Part shown: one piece after another, positions 1-9,008 of the stretch | Position numbering within the stretch: position 1 is the first letter of the stretch | How the letters are laid out: each line of letters starts with the position of its first letter | NCBI GenBank assembly: GCA_017394835.1 | Contig: JAFPXD010000030.1 | Span: 1 to 38,666 of the forward strand | Direction: 5' to 3' | Source: Clostridia bacterium | GTDB taxonomy: Bacteria > Bacillota > Clostridia > Christensenellales > CAG-138 | DNA length: 38,666 nucleotides | Translations under genes and position numbers: made by a program | Notes under the pieces: model-generated | What the model saw: the letters and a program-made list of their open reading frames with translations, nothing else | What the model was told of the DNA's origin: nothing | The model's database searches: none

Positions 1-414
1 GATCCCGCCGACATGATCAAGGTTGCCGGCGACTTCACCGCCACCGGCGCTTACGTGATGTATGAGGCCGACCTCTCCGACTTTGCCGGCGAGACCGTTT
101 ACATCGCGATCCGTCACTACAACGTGACCGACATGTTCAGGCTCAATGTTGACCAGGTCGAGGTATGGGCGACTCCCGGCGAACCCCAGCCTCCCGTGGA
201 GCATCTCTGGGGCGACGCCAACGGCGACGGCGAAGTCAACGGTGAGGACGTCCTGCTCGTCATGCGTTACTCCATGGAGATCCAGGAGCTCGATCCCGAG
301 AATATCGATCCTTGGTGCGACGTTAACCAGGACGGCGTCTGCGATATGACCGACGCTCTGCTCATCGCTCGTTACGTAAGCGAGATCATCCCCGAGCTTC
401 CCGTTCAGGGCTGA
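1..414 (+). CDS. Secreted dockerin-containing protein, C-terminal part
   Basis: The frame is open from base 1, so the gene begins upstream of the window. The first ~57 residues read DLSDFAGETVYIAIRHYNV...LNVDQVEVW, which resembles the end of a cleaved-adhesin (choice-of-anchor J) beta-sandwich domain. After a short Pro-rich linker comes a type I dockerin with two calcium-binding loops, DANGDGEVNGED and DVNQDGVCDMTD, each followed by a helix (LLVMRY and LLIARY). Dockerins bind cohesin modules and anchor extracellular enzymes or adhesins. The catalytic or binding part of this protein is outside the window. The stop is followed closely by a strong terminator, so this is the last gene of its unit. 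Confidence 0.85.
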   Translation, partial: DPADMIKVAGDFTATGAYVMYEADLSDFAGETVYIAIRHYNVTDMFRLNVDQVEVWATPGEPQPPVEHLWGDANGDGEVNGEDVLLVMRYSMEIQELDPENIDPWCDVNQDGVCDMTDALLIARYVSEIIPELPVQG

Positions 415-442
415 TAACAGATCGATACTTGAAATGACGCTT

Positions 443-474
443 GCCCGCCCGGCTTTTGCCGGGCGGGCATTTTT
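443..474 (+). terminator. Rho-independent terminator after dockerin gene
   Basis: A perfect 11-bp stem, GCCCGCCCGGC with GCCGGGCGGGC, a TTTT loop, then ATTTTTG. Confidence 0.9.
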
Positions 475-518
475 GCGTTAATATCTGTTCGCCGAAGGGA
501 GGGGAGTAGGTATGATAA

Positions 519-580
519 AAGCCTTCTCCGCAAGGGGGAAGGCAGGCGTTCCCGCGGCGGGATAATGCCGAAAGCAGAAT
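519..580. repeat. Degenerate palindromic intergenic repeat
   Basis: An imperfect palindrome (GCCTTCTCCGCAAGGGGGAAGGC at its core, 521-543 region) is followed by a second GC-rich inverted segment (TTCCCGCGGCGGGA). It resembles the CTTCCCC/GGGGAAG-type miniature repeats common between genes in gut Clostridia, and loosely resembles the palindrome near 38571-38600. It has no coding potential. The family assignment is from memory. Confidence 0.35.
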
Positions 581-613
581 GGGAAGGGCCTCTTTTTATA
601 TTCTTTTTTCGCC

Positions 614-642
614 TTGAAATACGGCTTTTTCTGCGCTATAAT
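614..642 (+). promoter_or_regulatory. Sigma-A promoter of glyA
   Basis: TTGAAA (614-619), a 17-bp spacer and a perfect TATAAT (637-642), 40 bp before the glyA start. Confidence 0.8.
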
Positions 643-681
643 ATAAACACCTTAATAGGAACTTTTTGTTGGAGGTACATT

Positions 682-1920
682 ATGATACAGTTTGATCTCA
701 TCCGTGCGCACGATCCCGAGCTTTGCGATTACATGGAGCAGGAGCTTGCCCGTCAGCGCGACCATCTGGAGCTCATCGCTTCCGAAAACTTCGTCAGTGA
801 GACTGTTATGGCCTGCATGGGCAGCCATCTGACCAACAAGTACGCCGAGGGTTATCCCGGAAAGCGTTACTACGGCGGCTGCGAGAAGGTCGATATGGTC
901 GAAAATCTTGCCCGCGACAGGGCCAAGCTGCTCTTCGGCGCGGATCACGCCAACGTTCAGCCCCATTCCGGCGCTCAGGCGAACCTTTCCGTCTATTTCG
1001 CGCTCCTCAATCCCGGCGATACCATCCTCGGCATGAACCTCTCCCACGGCGGTCACCTCACCCACGGCAGCCCCGTCAATATGAGCGGTAAGTATTTCCA
1101 CTTCGTGCCCTACGGCGTTTCCGAAGTAGATGAGCGCATCGACTATGACGAGCTTGAGAAGCTCGCCGTCGAGAACCAGCCTAAGATGATCGTCGCGGGC
1201 GCAAGCGCGTATCCCCGCGCCATCGATTTCGAGCGCATCGCCCAGATCGCTCAGAAGGTCGGCGCTATCTTCATGGTAGATATGGCTCACATCGCGGGTC
1301 TTGTTGCCGCGGGTCTGCACATGAACCCCGTCCCCTATGCGGACGTTGTTACCTCCACCACCCATAAGACCCTTCGCGGTCCCCGCGGCGGTATGATCCT
1401 CTGCAAGGAGCAGTACGCCAAGGCGATCGACAAGGGCATCTTCCCCGGCACCCAGGGCGGCCCCCTCATGCACATCATCGCCGCCAAGGCCGCCTGCTTC
1501 GGCGAGGCATTGAAGCCCGAGTTCAAGGAGTATCAGAAGCAGGTCGTAAAGAACGCCGCCGTGCTCGCCAAGTCCCTTGCGGATAACGGCATGCGCATCG
1601 TTTCCGGCGGTACGGATAACCACCTCATGCTCGTCGATCTGACCCCCGTCGGCCGCACCGGCAAGGAGGTCGAGCATTGGCTCGATGAGGCGAACATCAC
1701 CGTCAACAAGAACACCATCCCCAAGGAGACCCTGAGCCCCTTCGTAACGAGCGGTCTCAGGATCGGCACTCCCGCCGTTACCTCCCGCGGCTTCAAGGAG
1801 GATGAAATGGTCGAGATCGGCGCCCTCATCTCCAAGATCGCTCTGCGCGGTGAGGAAGCCATCCCCGAAGTAAAGGCGGCCGTTATAGAGCTCACCAACA
1901 AGCATCCCCTTTACGAATAA
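682..1920 (+). CDS. glyA: Serine hydroxymethyltransferase
   Basis: GlyA is a cytosolic PLP enzyme that interconverts serine and glycine while charging tetrahydrofolate with a one-carbon unit. The 412-residue protein is the usual bacterial length. Hallmarks are the N-terminal LIASENFVS, the [15 protein letters not shown] substrate/folate region, and [14 protein letters not shown] with the PLP Schiff-base lysine at residue 229, the same number as in E. coli. An in-frame upstream ATG at 565 is rejected: the ATG at 682 has GGAGG (671-675) and matches the family N-terminus, and 565 lies upstream of the promoter. The gene is monocistronic, with its own promoter and terminator. Confidence 0.97.
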   Translation: MIQFDLIRAHDPELCDYMEQELARQRDHLELIASENFVSETVMACMGSHLTNKYAEGYPGKRYYGGCEKVDMVENLARDRAKLLFGADHANVQPHSGAQANLSVYFALLNPGDTILGMNLSHGGHLTHGSPVNMSGKYFHFVPYGVSEVDERIDYDELEKLAVENQPKMIVAGASAYPRAIDFERIAQIAQKVGAIFMVDMAHIAGLVAAGLHMNPVPYADVVTSTTHKTLRGPRGGMILCKEQYAKAIDKGIFPGTQGGPLMHIIAAKAACFGEALKPEFKEYQKQVVKNAAVLAKSLADNGMRIVSGGTDNHLMLVDLTPVGRTGKEVEHWLDEANITVNKNTIPKETLSPFVTSGLRIGTPAVTSRGFKEDEMVEIGALISKIALRGEEAIPEVKAAVIELTNKHPLYE

Positions 1921-1935
1921 CAGATCCCGTCAAGG

Positions 1936-1964
1936 GCCCCCGTTTTGCGGCGGGGGCTTTTTTT
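1936..1964 (+). terminator. Rho-independent terminator of glyA
   Basis: Stem GCCCCCG/CGGGGGC followed by seven T residues. Confidence 0.9.
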
Positions 1965-1968
1965 GCTA

Positions 1969-1997
1969 TTGTACCGAACGTGTTTTTGCGGTATAAT
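1969..1997 (+). promoter_or_regulatory. Sigma-A promoter of the 2025-7315 gene run
   Basis: TTGTAC (1969-1974), a 17-bp spacer and TATAAT (1992-1997), 28 bp before the first start codon. Genes to 7315 follow on the same strand without an obvious internal terminator. Confidence 0.7.
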
Positions 1998-2024
1998 TAG
2001 GAAAACGTAAAGCGAGGTCTTGCT

Positions 2025-2252
2025 ATGAGTTTAAGAAGGATAGTGGCTTGGATAGGCATAGTGCTCGCGGTGGGCGGCTTTATAGTGCTCGCGCTGTCGC
2101 TTTGGTTGGGGATCCATTTCATGATACCCGTTCTGATGATCGCCGCGGCGTTCGGCGCCCTTGTTATCGCGCGACGCATGCCCTCCGATATTGTGGAGGA
2201 GCAGCCGTCCGAAAAAGCGGAGAACGGAGAAGCCAATGGACAGGAAGAATAA
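2025..2252 (+). CDS. Small two-helix membrane protein
   Basis: This 75-residue protein of unknown function has a basic N-terminus (MSLRRI), two adjacent hydrophobic segments (about residues 7-27 and 31-47), then RR and an acidic, hydrophilic tail rich in Glu. A GAGG sequence precedes the ATG. Its 3' end overlaps the ABC exporter gene by 17 bp, so the two are probably translationally coupled and the protein may be an accessory of the exporter. I do not recognise the family. Confidence 0.6.
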   Translation: MSLRRIVAWIGIVLAVGGFIVLALSLWLGIHFMIPVLMIAAAFGALVIARRMPSDIVEEQPSEKAENGEANGQEE

Positions 2253-4002
2253 GAAGCCCGGCGTCATAAGGCGCTTTATAAGCTATTACCGGGGGCATAT
2301 GAAGCTCTTTGCCCTCGATATGTTCTGCGCGCTCATAATCTCTGCGGTGGACGTCATCTATCCCATCATGGCGAGGAACGCGCTGAATGATTACGTTGCG
2401 CCCGGCGCGGAAACGCTCCGCCCGTTTTTGATACTCATAGGCGCGGCGATACTCATGCACGTAGTCCGCGCGATATGCTCCTATATCGTCACCTACTGGG
2501 GGCACGTGCTGGGCGTTTATATCGAAACGGATATGCGCCACGACATATTCTCCCATCTGCAGAAGCTCGGCTTCTCCTTCTACGATAAATCGAGGACGGG
2601 CAAGCTCATGGCGCGCTGCACCACGGATCTGTTTGACGTCGTTGAACTCGCGCACCACGGCCCGGAGGATCTCTTCATTTCGACGGTCACTTTCGTCGGC
2701 TCCTTCATTATGATGGCGCTTATCAACTGGCGCCTCGCGCTCATGCTCATGGCGACGGTGCCCTTCATGCTGGCGTTCGTCATGTACCTGCGCAAACAGC
2801 TCAATCTGACCTCCCGCAAGGTCAAGGAGAGCGTAGCGGGGATAAACGCGGATATCGAATCCGCCATCTCGGGCGCGAGGGTCGCAAAGGCCTTCACCAA
2901 CGAGGAGCACGAGATAGAAAAATTCGACCGGGGCAACGAAAAATACATCACCGCGAAGTCCATGAATTACAAGGCGATGGGCAGGTTTATGTGCGGCATG
3001 GAGTTCTTCACCACCATCCTGAAGGTGCTTGTGCTGGGCTTTGCGGGCATCCTCATAATAAAGCAGCGCGGGCACATGACCTCGAACGACCTGTTCGTGT
3101 TCCTGCTCTACATCACCTCGTTCACCTCGCCCATCCGCAAGCTCGCGATGTTTATGGAGCAGTACACGGCGGGCATGGCGGGCTTCCGCAGATTTACCGA
3201 GATAATGGACACCGAGCCCACCATATTCGACGAGCCGGGCGCGGCGGAGCTTGAATGCGTTCGCGGCGATATCGAATTCAAGGGCGTTTCCTTCTCGTAT
3301 GACGAGGGCAGGCGCGTGCTCAAGAACATAGATCTTTCAATACCCCACGGCAAGACTGTCGCACTCGTCGGCCCCTCCGGCGGCGGCAAAACGACGCTCT
3401 GCCACCTCATCCCGCGCTTTTATGACGTCTCGGAAGGCTCCATCACCATCGACGGGCACGATATAAGGGAGGTCACGCTGCGCTCGCTGCGCGGGAACAT
3501 AGGCATAGTGCAGCAGGACGTGTTCCTCTTTGCCGCATCAATAAAGGAAAACATCCGCTACGGGCGGCTCGACGCCACCGATGAGGAGATAATCGCGGCG
3601 GCGAAGGCGGCGGAGATACACGACGACATAATCCGTATGCCCGACGGCTACGATACCGTGGTCGGCGAAAGAGGCATAACGCTTTCGGGCGGGCAGAAGC
3701 AGCGCGTCTCGATAGCGAGGATATTCTTAAAGAATCCGCCCATACTGATCCTCGACGAGGCGACGAGCGCTTTGGATTCCGCGACCGAGGCGAAGATCAC
3801 GAGTGCGCTCGAAAGGCTTTCCGAGGGGCGGACGACTCTCGTTATCGCGCACCGCCTTTCCACCGTGCGCAATGCGGATGAGATAATAGTCATAGACAGC
3901 TCCGGCATAATAGAGCGCGGCGACCATAGGACCCTCATGGAAAAGGGCGGGGCGTACAAGCTCTTGAACGACGCGCAGAACCTGCTTTACGGCGGGGAAT
4001 AA
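2236..4002 (+). CDS. ABC exporter, fused membrane domain and ATPase
   Basis: A half-transporter of 588 residues that should work as a dimer. The N-terminal ABC transporter type 1 region (about residues 15-310) has six membrane helices. The C-terminal nucleotide-binding domain has Walker A GPSGGGKTT (Lys385), signature LSGGQKQR (from 483), Walker B ILILDEATSALD (Asp507, Glu508) and the switch His in VIAHRLST. Exporters of this type move lipids, peptides or drugs; the substrate cannot be told. The start at 2236 (MDRKNKKPG) is chosen over an upstream in-frame ATG at 2161 that would lie inside the previous gene and lacks family resemblance. AAGGAGGCAGC at its end serves the next gene. Confidence 0.93.
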   Translation: MDRKNKKPGVIRRFISYYRGHMKLFALDMFCALIISAVDVIYPIMARNALNDYVAPGAETLRPFLILIGAAILMHVVRAICSYIVTYWGHVLGVYIETDMRHDIFSHLQKLGFSFYDKSRTGKLMARCTTDLFDVVELAHHGPEDLFISTVTFVGSFIMMALINWRLALMLMATVPFMLAFVMYLRKQLNLTSRKVKESVAGINADIESAISGARVAKAFTNEEHEIEKFDRGNEKYITAKSMNYKAMGRFMCGMEFFTTILKVLVLGFAGILIIKQRGHMTSNDLFVFLLYITSFTSPIRKLAMFMEQYTAGMAGFRRFTEIMDTEPTIFDEPGAAELECVRGDIEFKGVSFSYDEGRRVLKNIDLSIPHGKTVALVGPSGGGKTTLCHLIPRFYDVSEGSITIDGHDIREVTLRSLRGNIGIVQQDVFLFAASIKENIRYGRLDATDEEIIAAAKAAEIHDDIIRMPDGYDTVVGERGITLSGGQKQRVSIARIFLKNPPILILDEATSALDSATEAKITSALERLSEGRTTLVIAHRLSTVRNADEIIVIDSSGIIERGDHRTLMEKGGAYKLLNDAQNLLYGGE

Positions 4003-4011
4003 GGAGGCAGC

Positions 4012-5046
4012 ATGCAGCACGAGATACAGGTCCCCGCACCGCTTTTGAATGACGACGGCTCCCTTTTCGAGGCGGGCTATGCGACTTATCCCATACTGGT
4101 CTATGACCGCTCGCTTATAAAGGGCGGCAAAATGCGCATAAAGGAATGGGATTACTATCTCATCCAGAACGATCGCTACGCCGTCGCCCTCACCTGCGAT
4201 GATAATTCCTACATGGGCATGATGAGCGTTTCGTTCATTGATCTCGAGCATGCGAAGGAGATCACCAAAAGCGTGATAATTCCTTTGACGCGCGGCAGGA
4301 TCGGGCTGCCCTCATCGCCCGCATACGGCGATATAGAATACAAGAGCCGCAGGGTGGAGCTTTCCTTCAAGCATGAGGAGGAGGGCAGGCGGCTCCGAGT
4401 CCTGTTCAAACGCTTCAAGGGCAAGGAACCCTTCGAATGCGACATACTGTTGACCGAGGAGCCCCGCGATTCGATGGTCATCGCAACGCCCTTCCCCGAA
4501 AAGAAGACGGCCTTCTACTATAACCAGAAGACGGTCGCCATGCGCGCCTCGGGCACCGTGTGGTACGACCGCAAGAAGTATAAGTTCACTCCCGGCAACA
4601 GCTTCGGCCTGCTCGATTGGGGCAGGGGGGTCTGGACGTATGACAACACCTGGTATTGGAGCGCCGCGCAGGGCATGGCGGGCGGGCATAAGCTCGGCTT
4701 CAATCTGGGTTACGGGTTCGGAGATACCTCCGCCGCTTCCGAAAACATGCTCTTTGTCGATGGGATAGCGCACAAGCTCGAATCGGTCGAATTCGCGATC
4801 CCGAAGGACGCGAACGGCAGGGAACAATATGAGGAGCCGTGGCGGTTTACCTCGTCGGACGGTCGGCTGGAGCTTGATTTCAAGCCCATCATAGACCGCA
4901 AAGCGAAGATCTCGCTGGGCGTCATAATGAGCGATCAGCATCAGGTGTTCGGAAGGTTTACGGGCTTCGTCATATTGGATAACGGCGAAAGGCTCAATAT
5001 CGAAAACCTTTTGGGCTTTGCCGAAAAGGTCAGGAACAAGTGGTAA
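4012..5046 (+). CDS. DUF2804 family protein
   Basis: This 344-residue soluble protein matches my memory of DUF2804: an N-terminal region with LLNDDGSL and EWDYYLI, a central PFPEKKTAFYYNQKT segment, and a Trp-rich LDWGRGVWTYDNTWYWSAAQG stretch followed by LGFNLGYGFGD. The biochemical function is unknown; the lipocalin-like beta-rich pattern suggests ligand binding. It has no signal peptide or membrane helix. A strong AAGGAGG lies eight bases before the ATG. It follows the ABC exporter by nine bases, so the two are co-transcribed. Confidence 0.8.
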   Translation: MQHEIQVPAPLLNDDGSLFEAGYATYPILVYDRSLIKGGKMRIKEWDYYLIQNDRYAVALTCDDNSYMGMMSVSFIDLEHAKEITKSVIIPLTRGRIGLPSSPAYGDIEYKSRRVELSFKHEEEGRRLRVLFKRFKGKEPFECDILLTEEPRDSMVIATPFPEKKTAFYYNQKTVAMRASGTVWYDRKKYKFTPGNSFGLLDWGRGVWTYDNTWYWSAAQGMAGGHKLGFNLGYGFGDTSAASENMLFVDGIAHKLESVEFAIPKDANGREQYEEPWRFTSSDGRLELDFKPIIDRKAKISLGVIMSDQHQVFGRFTGFVILDNGERLNIENLLGFAEKVRNKW

Positions 5047-5074
5047 AAATCCAATCAAAATAAGGAGTTTTCAT

Positions 5075-6091
5075 ATGAACAGCATTGTAAAGGAGCTTGA
5101 AAAGCTCATCGCCATCCCCAGCCCCACGGGCTTCACCAAGGCCGCCGCCGAATATTCGGTCGAAAGGCTGAAGGCTCTCGGCTATTCGCCCGAGGTCACC
5201 AACAAGGGCTGCGTGCTCTGCTGCCTGGGCGGCGAGGGCGACCCCGTCGTGTTTTCAGCGCATCTCGATACCCTTGGCGGCATGGTCGCCGAGGTCAAGG
5301 GCAACGGCAGGCTGCGCCTCACCCGCATAGGCGGCATGAACCCCAACAACGCCGAGTGCGAGAACGCGACCGTCTATACGAGGGACGGCAAGGCGTATGA
5401 GGGCTGCTTCCAGATGAACGACCCCTCCGTGCACGTGAACGGCGATTACTCCAAGCAGGAGCGTAATTGGGACGGCATGGAGCTCGTGCTCGATGAGCGC
5501 GTCTATTCGAAGGCCGATACCGAAGCGCTCGGCATTGCGACGGGCGATTACGTATGCTTCGATCCCCGCTTCCGCGTGACCGAAAAGGGCTATATAAAGA
5601 GCCGCTTTTTGGATGACAAGCTCTCCGTCGCCATCCTCTTTGACCTTGCGAGGCGCATAAAGGAGGAGGGTATCACCCTTCGCCGCAAGACCTATATTTA
5701 CGTCACCGTATTCGAGGAAGTCGGCCACGGCTGTTCCTCCGGGCTGCCCGAGGACGCGAAGGACATAATCTCCGTTGATATGGGCTGCGTGGGTCAGGGC
5801 CTCGCCTGCCGCGAGGAGCAGGTCTCCATCTGCGTTAAGGATTCCCACGGCCCGTACAATTACGATCTTACGGGCGAGCTCATCTCCACCGCGAAGCGTT
5901 TGGGCCTCGATTACGCGCTCGACGTGTATCCCTATTACGGCTCCGATGCGGACGCCGCTCTCGACGCGGGCTACGATCTGCGCCACGGGCTCATAGGCGC
6001 GGGCGTTTACGCCTCCCACGGGTACGAGCGCAGCCATATCGACGGTGCGGAGAACACTTTGAAGCTCGTCATGGGCATGATAAGGAACTGA
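5075..6091 (+). CDS. M42 family metallo-aminopeptidase
   Basis: A 338-residue cytosolic peptidase or deblocking aminopeptidase of the M42 (glutamyl aminopeptidase/PepA/FrvX-like) family. Dinuclear metal ligands are visible in order: His in FSAHLDTLGG, the bridging Asp in RFLDDKLS, the Glu pair in VFEEVGHG, Asp in SVDMG, and the C-terminal His in SHGYERSHID. The first segment (IAIPSPTGFTKAAAEY) is typical. AAGGAG eight bases before 5075 decides this start over an upstream ATG at 5018 inside the previous gene. Such enzymes form large tetrahedral oligomers that trim peptides; here it may process peptides imported by the Opp system, but that is inference. Confidence 0.9.
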   Translation: MNSIVKELEKLIAIPSPTGFTKAAAEYSVERLKALGYSPEVTNKGCVLCCLGGEGDPVVFSAHLDTLGGMVAEVKGNGRLRLTRIGGMNPNNAECENATVYTRDGKAYEGCFQMNDPSVHVNGDYSKQERNWDGMELVLDERVYSKADTEALGIATGDYVCFDPRFRVTEKGYIKSRFLDDKLSVAILFDLARRIKEEGITLRRKTYIYVTVFEEVGHGCSSGLPEDAKDIISVDMGCVGQGLACREEQVSICVKDSHGPYNYDLTGELISTAKRLGLDYALDVYPYYGSDADAALDAGYDLRHGLIGAGVYASHGYERSHIDGAENTLKLVMGMIRN

Positions 6092-6106
6092 TCGGGAGCG
6101 ATCCCA

Positions 6107-7315
6107 ATGAAAACGCTCATCGAATTCTATGTGAACGAACGCTTTGACGACCTTTCGGCGGTAATGGTTTTCCGTCCCGAAAGGGCGGTGTTCCTTTGCT
6201 GCGGCTTCATGCCCGACAGGGCTGCGAGGGAGAGTATAGCGGAGTTCGTCGCCTCCTTCCGCGAAGGCGCTGAAACGGAATTCGTGAACGTGGGGAACAG
6301 GTCGGTCGAAACGCTCTTTAAAAAGATAACCGAAACGGTCGAAAAATACCCCGACTGCGCGATCGACATGACGGGCGGCGCGCCGACGGTGCTCGTTGCG
6401 GCGGAGCGTTTCTGCTCCGAAAGGAAGACCAAGTCGTTCTACTATGACGATATCCGCGGCAAATTCCGCAATATCTTCGGCATGGAGGGGCAGCTTTCCG
6501 CCGTTCAGGAATTCAGGACGGACGTTCGCGGGCTCATAGAGCTCGGCGGCGGCTGCGTGACGGGCAAAAAGCATTCGGAGCCTGTCAGCCGCGCGGATAT
6601 TGCCGCCGTGCGCCGTCTGCTCGATATTTACGGCGCGCACGTTGAGGAATGGAATGCGCTTGCGGAATACGTGCAGTACGGCTGCCGCCATTACTATTAT
6701 GAGGCGGAAAAACGCGCGTTCAGCGCTCCGTCCGCCGTCATAAACAACCGCATCCCGCTCAAGGCGAACAAGCGCCTGCTCGGCTATCTTGAGGAGGCGG
6801 GCGCCATAGCGGAGCTTGATACCAAGGGCGATCACGTTGGGTTCCGTTTCACTTCCGATATAGCGCGCGAAGCGCTGACGACGGTGGGGATGTGCCTGGA
6901 GCTCTTCGTCTATATGAGCGCGGCGCACTGCGCGCATTTCGATTCGGCCGAAATGAGCGTTGAATTCGATTGGGACGGCGCGAAGAACCCCGGCTTTGAC
7001 GATACCACGAACGAGGTGGACGTCATTATGACGCGCGGGCTCAATTCTTATTTCGTCTCCTGCAAGACGGCGCGGCCCGATACCCGCGATCTTTATGAGA
7101 TCCACTATCTTGCAAAGCGCTTCGGCGGCAGGAATGCGCGCGCCGTGATCGCGACGGCGGCGGATCTTTCGGGCGAGGCGTGGGCCATTTACCGCAGAGC
7201 GCGTGAAATGGGCGTATGCGTGATAGAGCGCAACGACCTGCGGGCGGGCCAGCAGCACACCGCCGAGCGCATATTGGAGCCCAAATGGTATGATGAAAAG
7301 CCCGAGCAGGTGTAA
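6107..7315 (+). CDS. CARF plus PD-(D/E)XK nuclease, Card1/DUF1887-like
   Basis: A 402-residue protein with the layout of Card1/Can2-type effectors. The N-terminal Rossmann-like CARF domain carries a nucleotide-binding loop IDMTGGAPTVLVAAE (Thr-Gly-Gly at 89-91). The middle (about 155-250) resembles the winged-helix linker. The C-terminal third has a restriction-endonuclease core: NEVDVI (Glu303, Asp305) and FVSCKTAR (Lys320), then a helix containing RFGGRNARAVIATA. In type III CRISPR systems such proteins are switched on by cyclic oligoadenylate and cut nucleic acids. No cas gene or repeat array is present in this window; it follows the M42 peptidase by 15 bp. It could be a stand-alone stress or defence nuclease. 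The domain assignment comes from motifs alone. Confidence 0.75.
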   Translation: MKTLIEFYVNERFDDLSAVMVFRPERAVFLCCGFMPDRAARESIAEFVASFREGAETEFVNVGNRSVETLFKKITETVEKYPDCAIDMTGGAPTVLVAAERFCSERKTKSFYYDDIRGKFRNIFGMEGQLSAVQEFRTDVRGLIELGGGCVTGKKHSEPVSRADIAAVRRLLDIYGAHVEEWNALAEYVQYGCRHYYYEAEKRAFSAPSAVINNRIPLKANKRLLGYLEEAGAIAELDTKGDHVGFRFTSDIAREALTTVGMCLELFVYMSAAHCAHFDSAEMSVEFDWDGAKNPGFDDTTNEVDVIMTRGLNSYFVSCKTARPDTRDLYEIHYLAKRFGGRNARAVIATAADLSGEAWAIYRRAREMGVCVIERNDLRAGQQHTAERILEPKWYDEKPEQV

Positions 7316-7326
7316 GGCTCAGGCAA

Positions 7327-7359
7327 AAAAAGTCCCGAGGAGATCCTCGGGGCTTTTTT
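7327..7359. terminator. Bidirectional terminator between CARF nuclease and purF
   Basis: Stem CCCGAGG-AGAT-CCTCGGG, flanked by AAAAAAAG on the left and CTTTTTT on the right, so it can stop transcripts arriving from either side. Confidence 0.9.
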
Positions 7360-7368
7360 CGTTGCAGC

Positions 7369-8802
7369 TTATTGTTTTGCGGGCTTTTTCCTTTCGGAAA
7401 GCTTCATTTCGAACCTGTCCTTGCGCGTATCGGAGGGGATCTCCGTGGGGTATTCGCCGCTGAAGCAGGCGTCGCAGTAACCGGCGCCTCGGGTGAGCTC
7501 GGGAAGCGCCTCCATGGGCAGATACCCAAGCGAATCGACGCCTATGAGCTTGGCGATCTCCTCGACGCTGTGCTTGCAGGCGATAAGGTTTTCGCGGCTG
7601 TCTATATCCGTGCCGTAATAGCAGGGGTTCAGGAAGGGCGGGGAGGATATGCGCATGTGGATCTCGGCGGCGCCGGCTTCGCGCAGGAGCTTCACGAGCC
7701 TGCCGCTCGTGTTGCCGCGGACTATGGAATCGTCTATAAGCACTATGCGGCGGCCCTTTATCACGTCCTCTATCGCGGAAAGCTTTATTTTGACCTGATC
7801 AAGACGCATGCTCTGGCCGGGAGAAATGAACGTGCGGCCTATGTATTTGTTCTTGATGAGGCCTATGGCGTAGGGCACTCCGGATTCGAGACTGAAGCCG
7901 ATGGCGGCGTCAAGCCCGGAATCGGGCACGCCTATTACGAGATCCGCGGGGGCGGGATGCGCCTTTGCAAGGATCCTGCCCGCGGCGACGCGGGAGCTGT
8001 GAACGGAAACGCCGTCTATCACGGAATCGGGACGGGCAAAGTAAATATACTCGAATACGCAGAGCTTTTTGGGCTTTGTGCCGCAGTGCTCCTTATTTGA
8101 CACGTAGCTGCCCTTGCTGAAAACGATCATTTCGCCGGGCTCCACGTCGCGGATGAACTCGCCGCCGACGGCCTTTATCGCACAGCTTTCTGAAGCGACT
8201 ATGTAGGTGCCGTCGGGCGTCACGCCGAAGCAGAGCGGGCGGAAGCCGTAGGGATCGCGCGCCGCGATGAGCTTCTGCGGGCTCATCAAAAGCAGGGAGT
8301 ACGCGCCGTCTATCACGTTCATGGCGCGGGAAACGGCGGCCTCTATGGAGGGGGCGGTGAGCCTTTCCTTGGTGATTATGTAGGCGATGGTCTCGGTATC
8401 GCTGGTGGTGTGGAAAATGGCGCCCGAAAGCTCGAGCCGGTTGCGCAGCTCCGCGGCGTTGGAAAGGTTGCCGTTATGGGCGAGCGCCATGCGCCCCTTC
8501 TGGTGGTTGACCTCGATGGGCTGGCAGTTGTTCCTGTTGGTGCCGCCGGTCGTGCCATAGCGGACGTGGCCTATCGCCATGCGCCCGTGCGGAAGGCGTG
8601 AAAGGATGTCGCCCGAAAAGACCTCGCTCAACAGACCGAGATCCTTGTGGGAGGCGAACACGCCGTCATCGTTCACAACTATGCCGCAGCTTTCCTGACC
8701 CCTGTGCTGGAGCGCGTAAAGCCCGTAATAGGAGATGCCGGCAACATCGGCGTCGTTCGGCGAAATGACGCCAAAAACTCCGCATTCCTCATGTATGCTC
8801 AT
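7369..8802 (-). CDS. purF: Amidophosphoribosyltransferase
   Basis: PurF makes 5-phosphoribosylamine from PRPP and glutamine, the first committed step of purine synthesis. The 477-residue protein starts MSIHEECGVFG: Cys7 is the N-terminal nucleophile exposed after removal of a six-residue propeptide. The glutaminase half has GHVRYGTTGG and AHNGNLSNA. The PRT half has the PRPP loop VLIDDSIVRGNT. Cysteines in KKLCVFEY, LIACKHS and GYCDACF match the 4Fe-4S cluster ligands of the oxygen-sensitive B. subtilis-type enzyme. AGGAGG (8809-8814) precedes the start. It is not next to other pur genes, which is unusual for Firmicutes. Confidence 0.97.
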   Translation of the reverse strand: MSIHEECGVFGVISPNDADVAGISYYGLYALQHRGQESCGIVVNDDGVFASHKDLGLLSEVFSGDILSRLPHGRMAIGHVRYGTTGGTNRNNCQPIEVNHQKGRMALAHNGNLSNAAELRNRLELSGAIFHTTSDTETIAYIITKERLTAPSIEAAVSRAMNVIDGAYSLLLMSPQKLIAARDPYGFRPLCFGVTPDGTYIVASESCAIKAVGGEFIRDVEPGEMIVFSKGSYVSNKEHCGTKPKKLCVFEYIYFARPDSVIDGVSVHSSRVAAGRILAKAHPAPADLVIGVPDSGLDAAIGFSLESGVPYAIGLIKNKYIGRTFISPGQSMRLDQVKIKLSAIEDVIKGRRIVLIDDSIVRGNTSGRLVKLLREAGAAEIHMRISSPPFLNPCYYGTDIDSRENLIACKHSVEEIAKLIGVDSLGYLPMEALPELTRGAGYCDACFSGEYPTEIPSDTRKDRFEMKLSERKKPAKQ

Positions 8803-8863
8803 CGAAAACCTCCTGAAAACAGATCGCCGCAGCCGGTCCGCGGCTCAAAAAAGAACAAATCCT

Positions 8864-8892
8864 ATTATCCGATAAATCGGCGGCAATGTCAA
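8864..8892 (-). promoter_or_regulatory. Sigma-A promoter of purF
   Basis: On the minus strand, perfect TTGACA (8887-8892), a 17-bp spacer and GATAAT (8864-8869). The leader is about 55 bases. I saw no PurR box or purine riboswitch fold in it. Confidence 0.85.
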
Positions 8893-8933
8893 CCCCAAAA
8901 GCCCGCCAAACCGCACCGGAGCGGCGCTCAGGA

Positions 8934-8962
8934 GAAATATATATGCCGCGCCGGCATATAAT
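8934..8962 (+). promoter_or_regulatory. Candidate sigma-E promoter of yqfC operon
   Basis: GAAATAT (8934-8940), a 14-bp spacer and CATATAAT (8955-8962) resemble the mother-cell sigma-E consensus, including its 14-bp spacing. In B. subtilis yqfC and yqfD are sigma-E dependent. The TATAAT within the -10 could also be read by sigma-A. Confidence 0.4.
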
Positions 8963-9008
8963 TAGCCGAAACAGTGAAATGGAAGGGGGGAGCGGTACGA
9001 AACGCGGA

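Noticed and set aside
5255..7258. Long open frame of 667 codons on the minus strand
   Set aside because: It lies opposite the M42 peptidase and CARF nuclease genes. It is an antisense product of GC-rich codon bias with Arg/His/Ala-rich sequence and no domain.
6107..7368. CRISPR array or cas genes near the CARF nuclease
   Set aside because: No regularly spaced repeats and no cas gene found anywhere in the window.
8803..8863. Purine or PRPP riboswitch in the purF leader
   Set aside because: The leader is only about 60 bases and shows no conserved riboswitch core.
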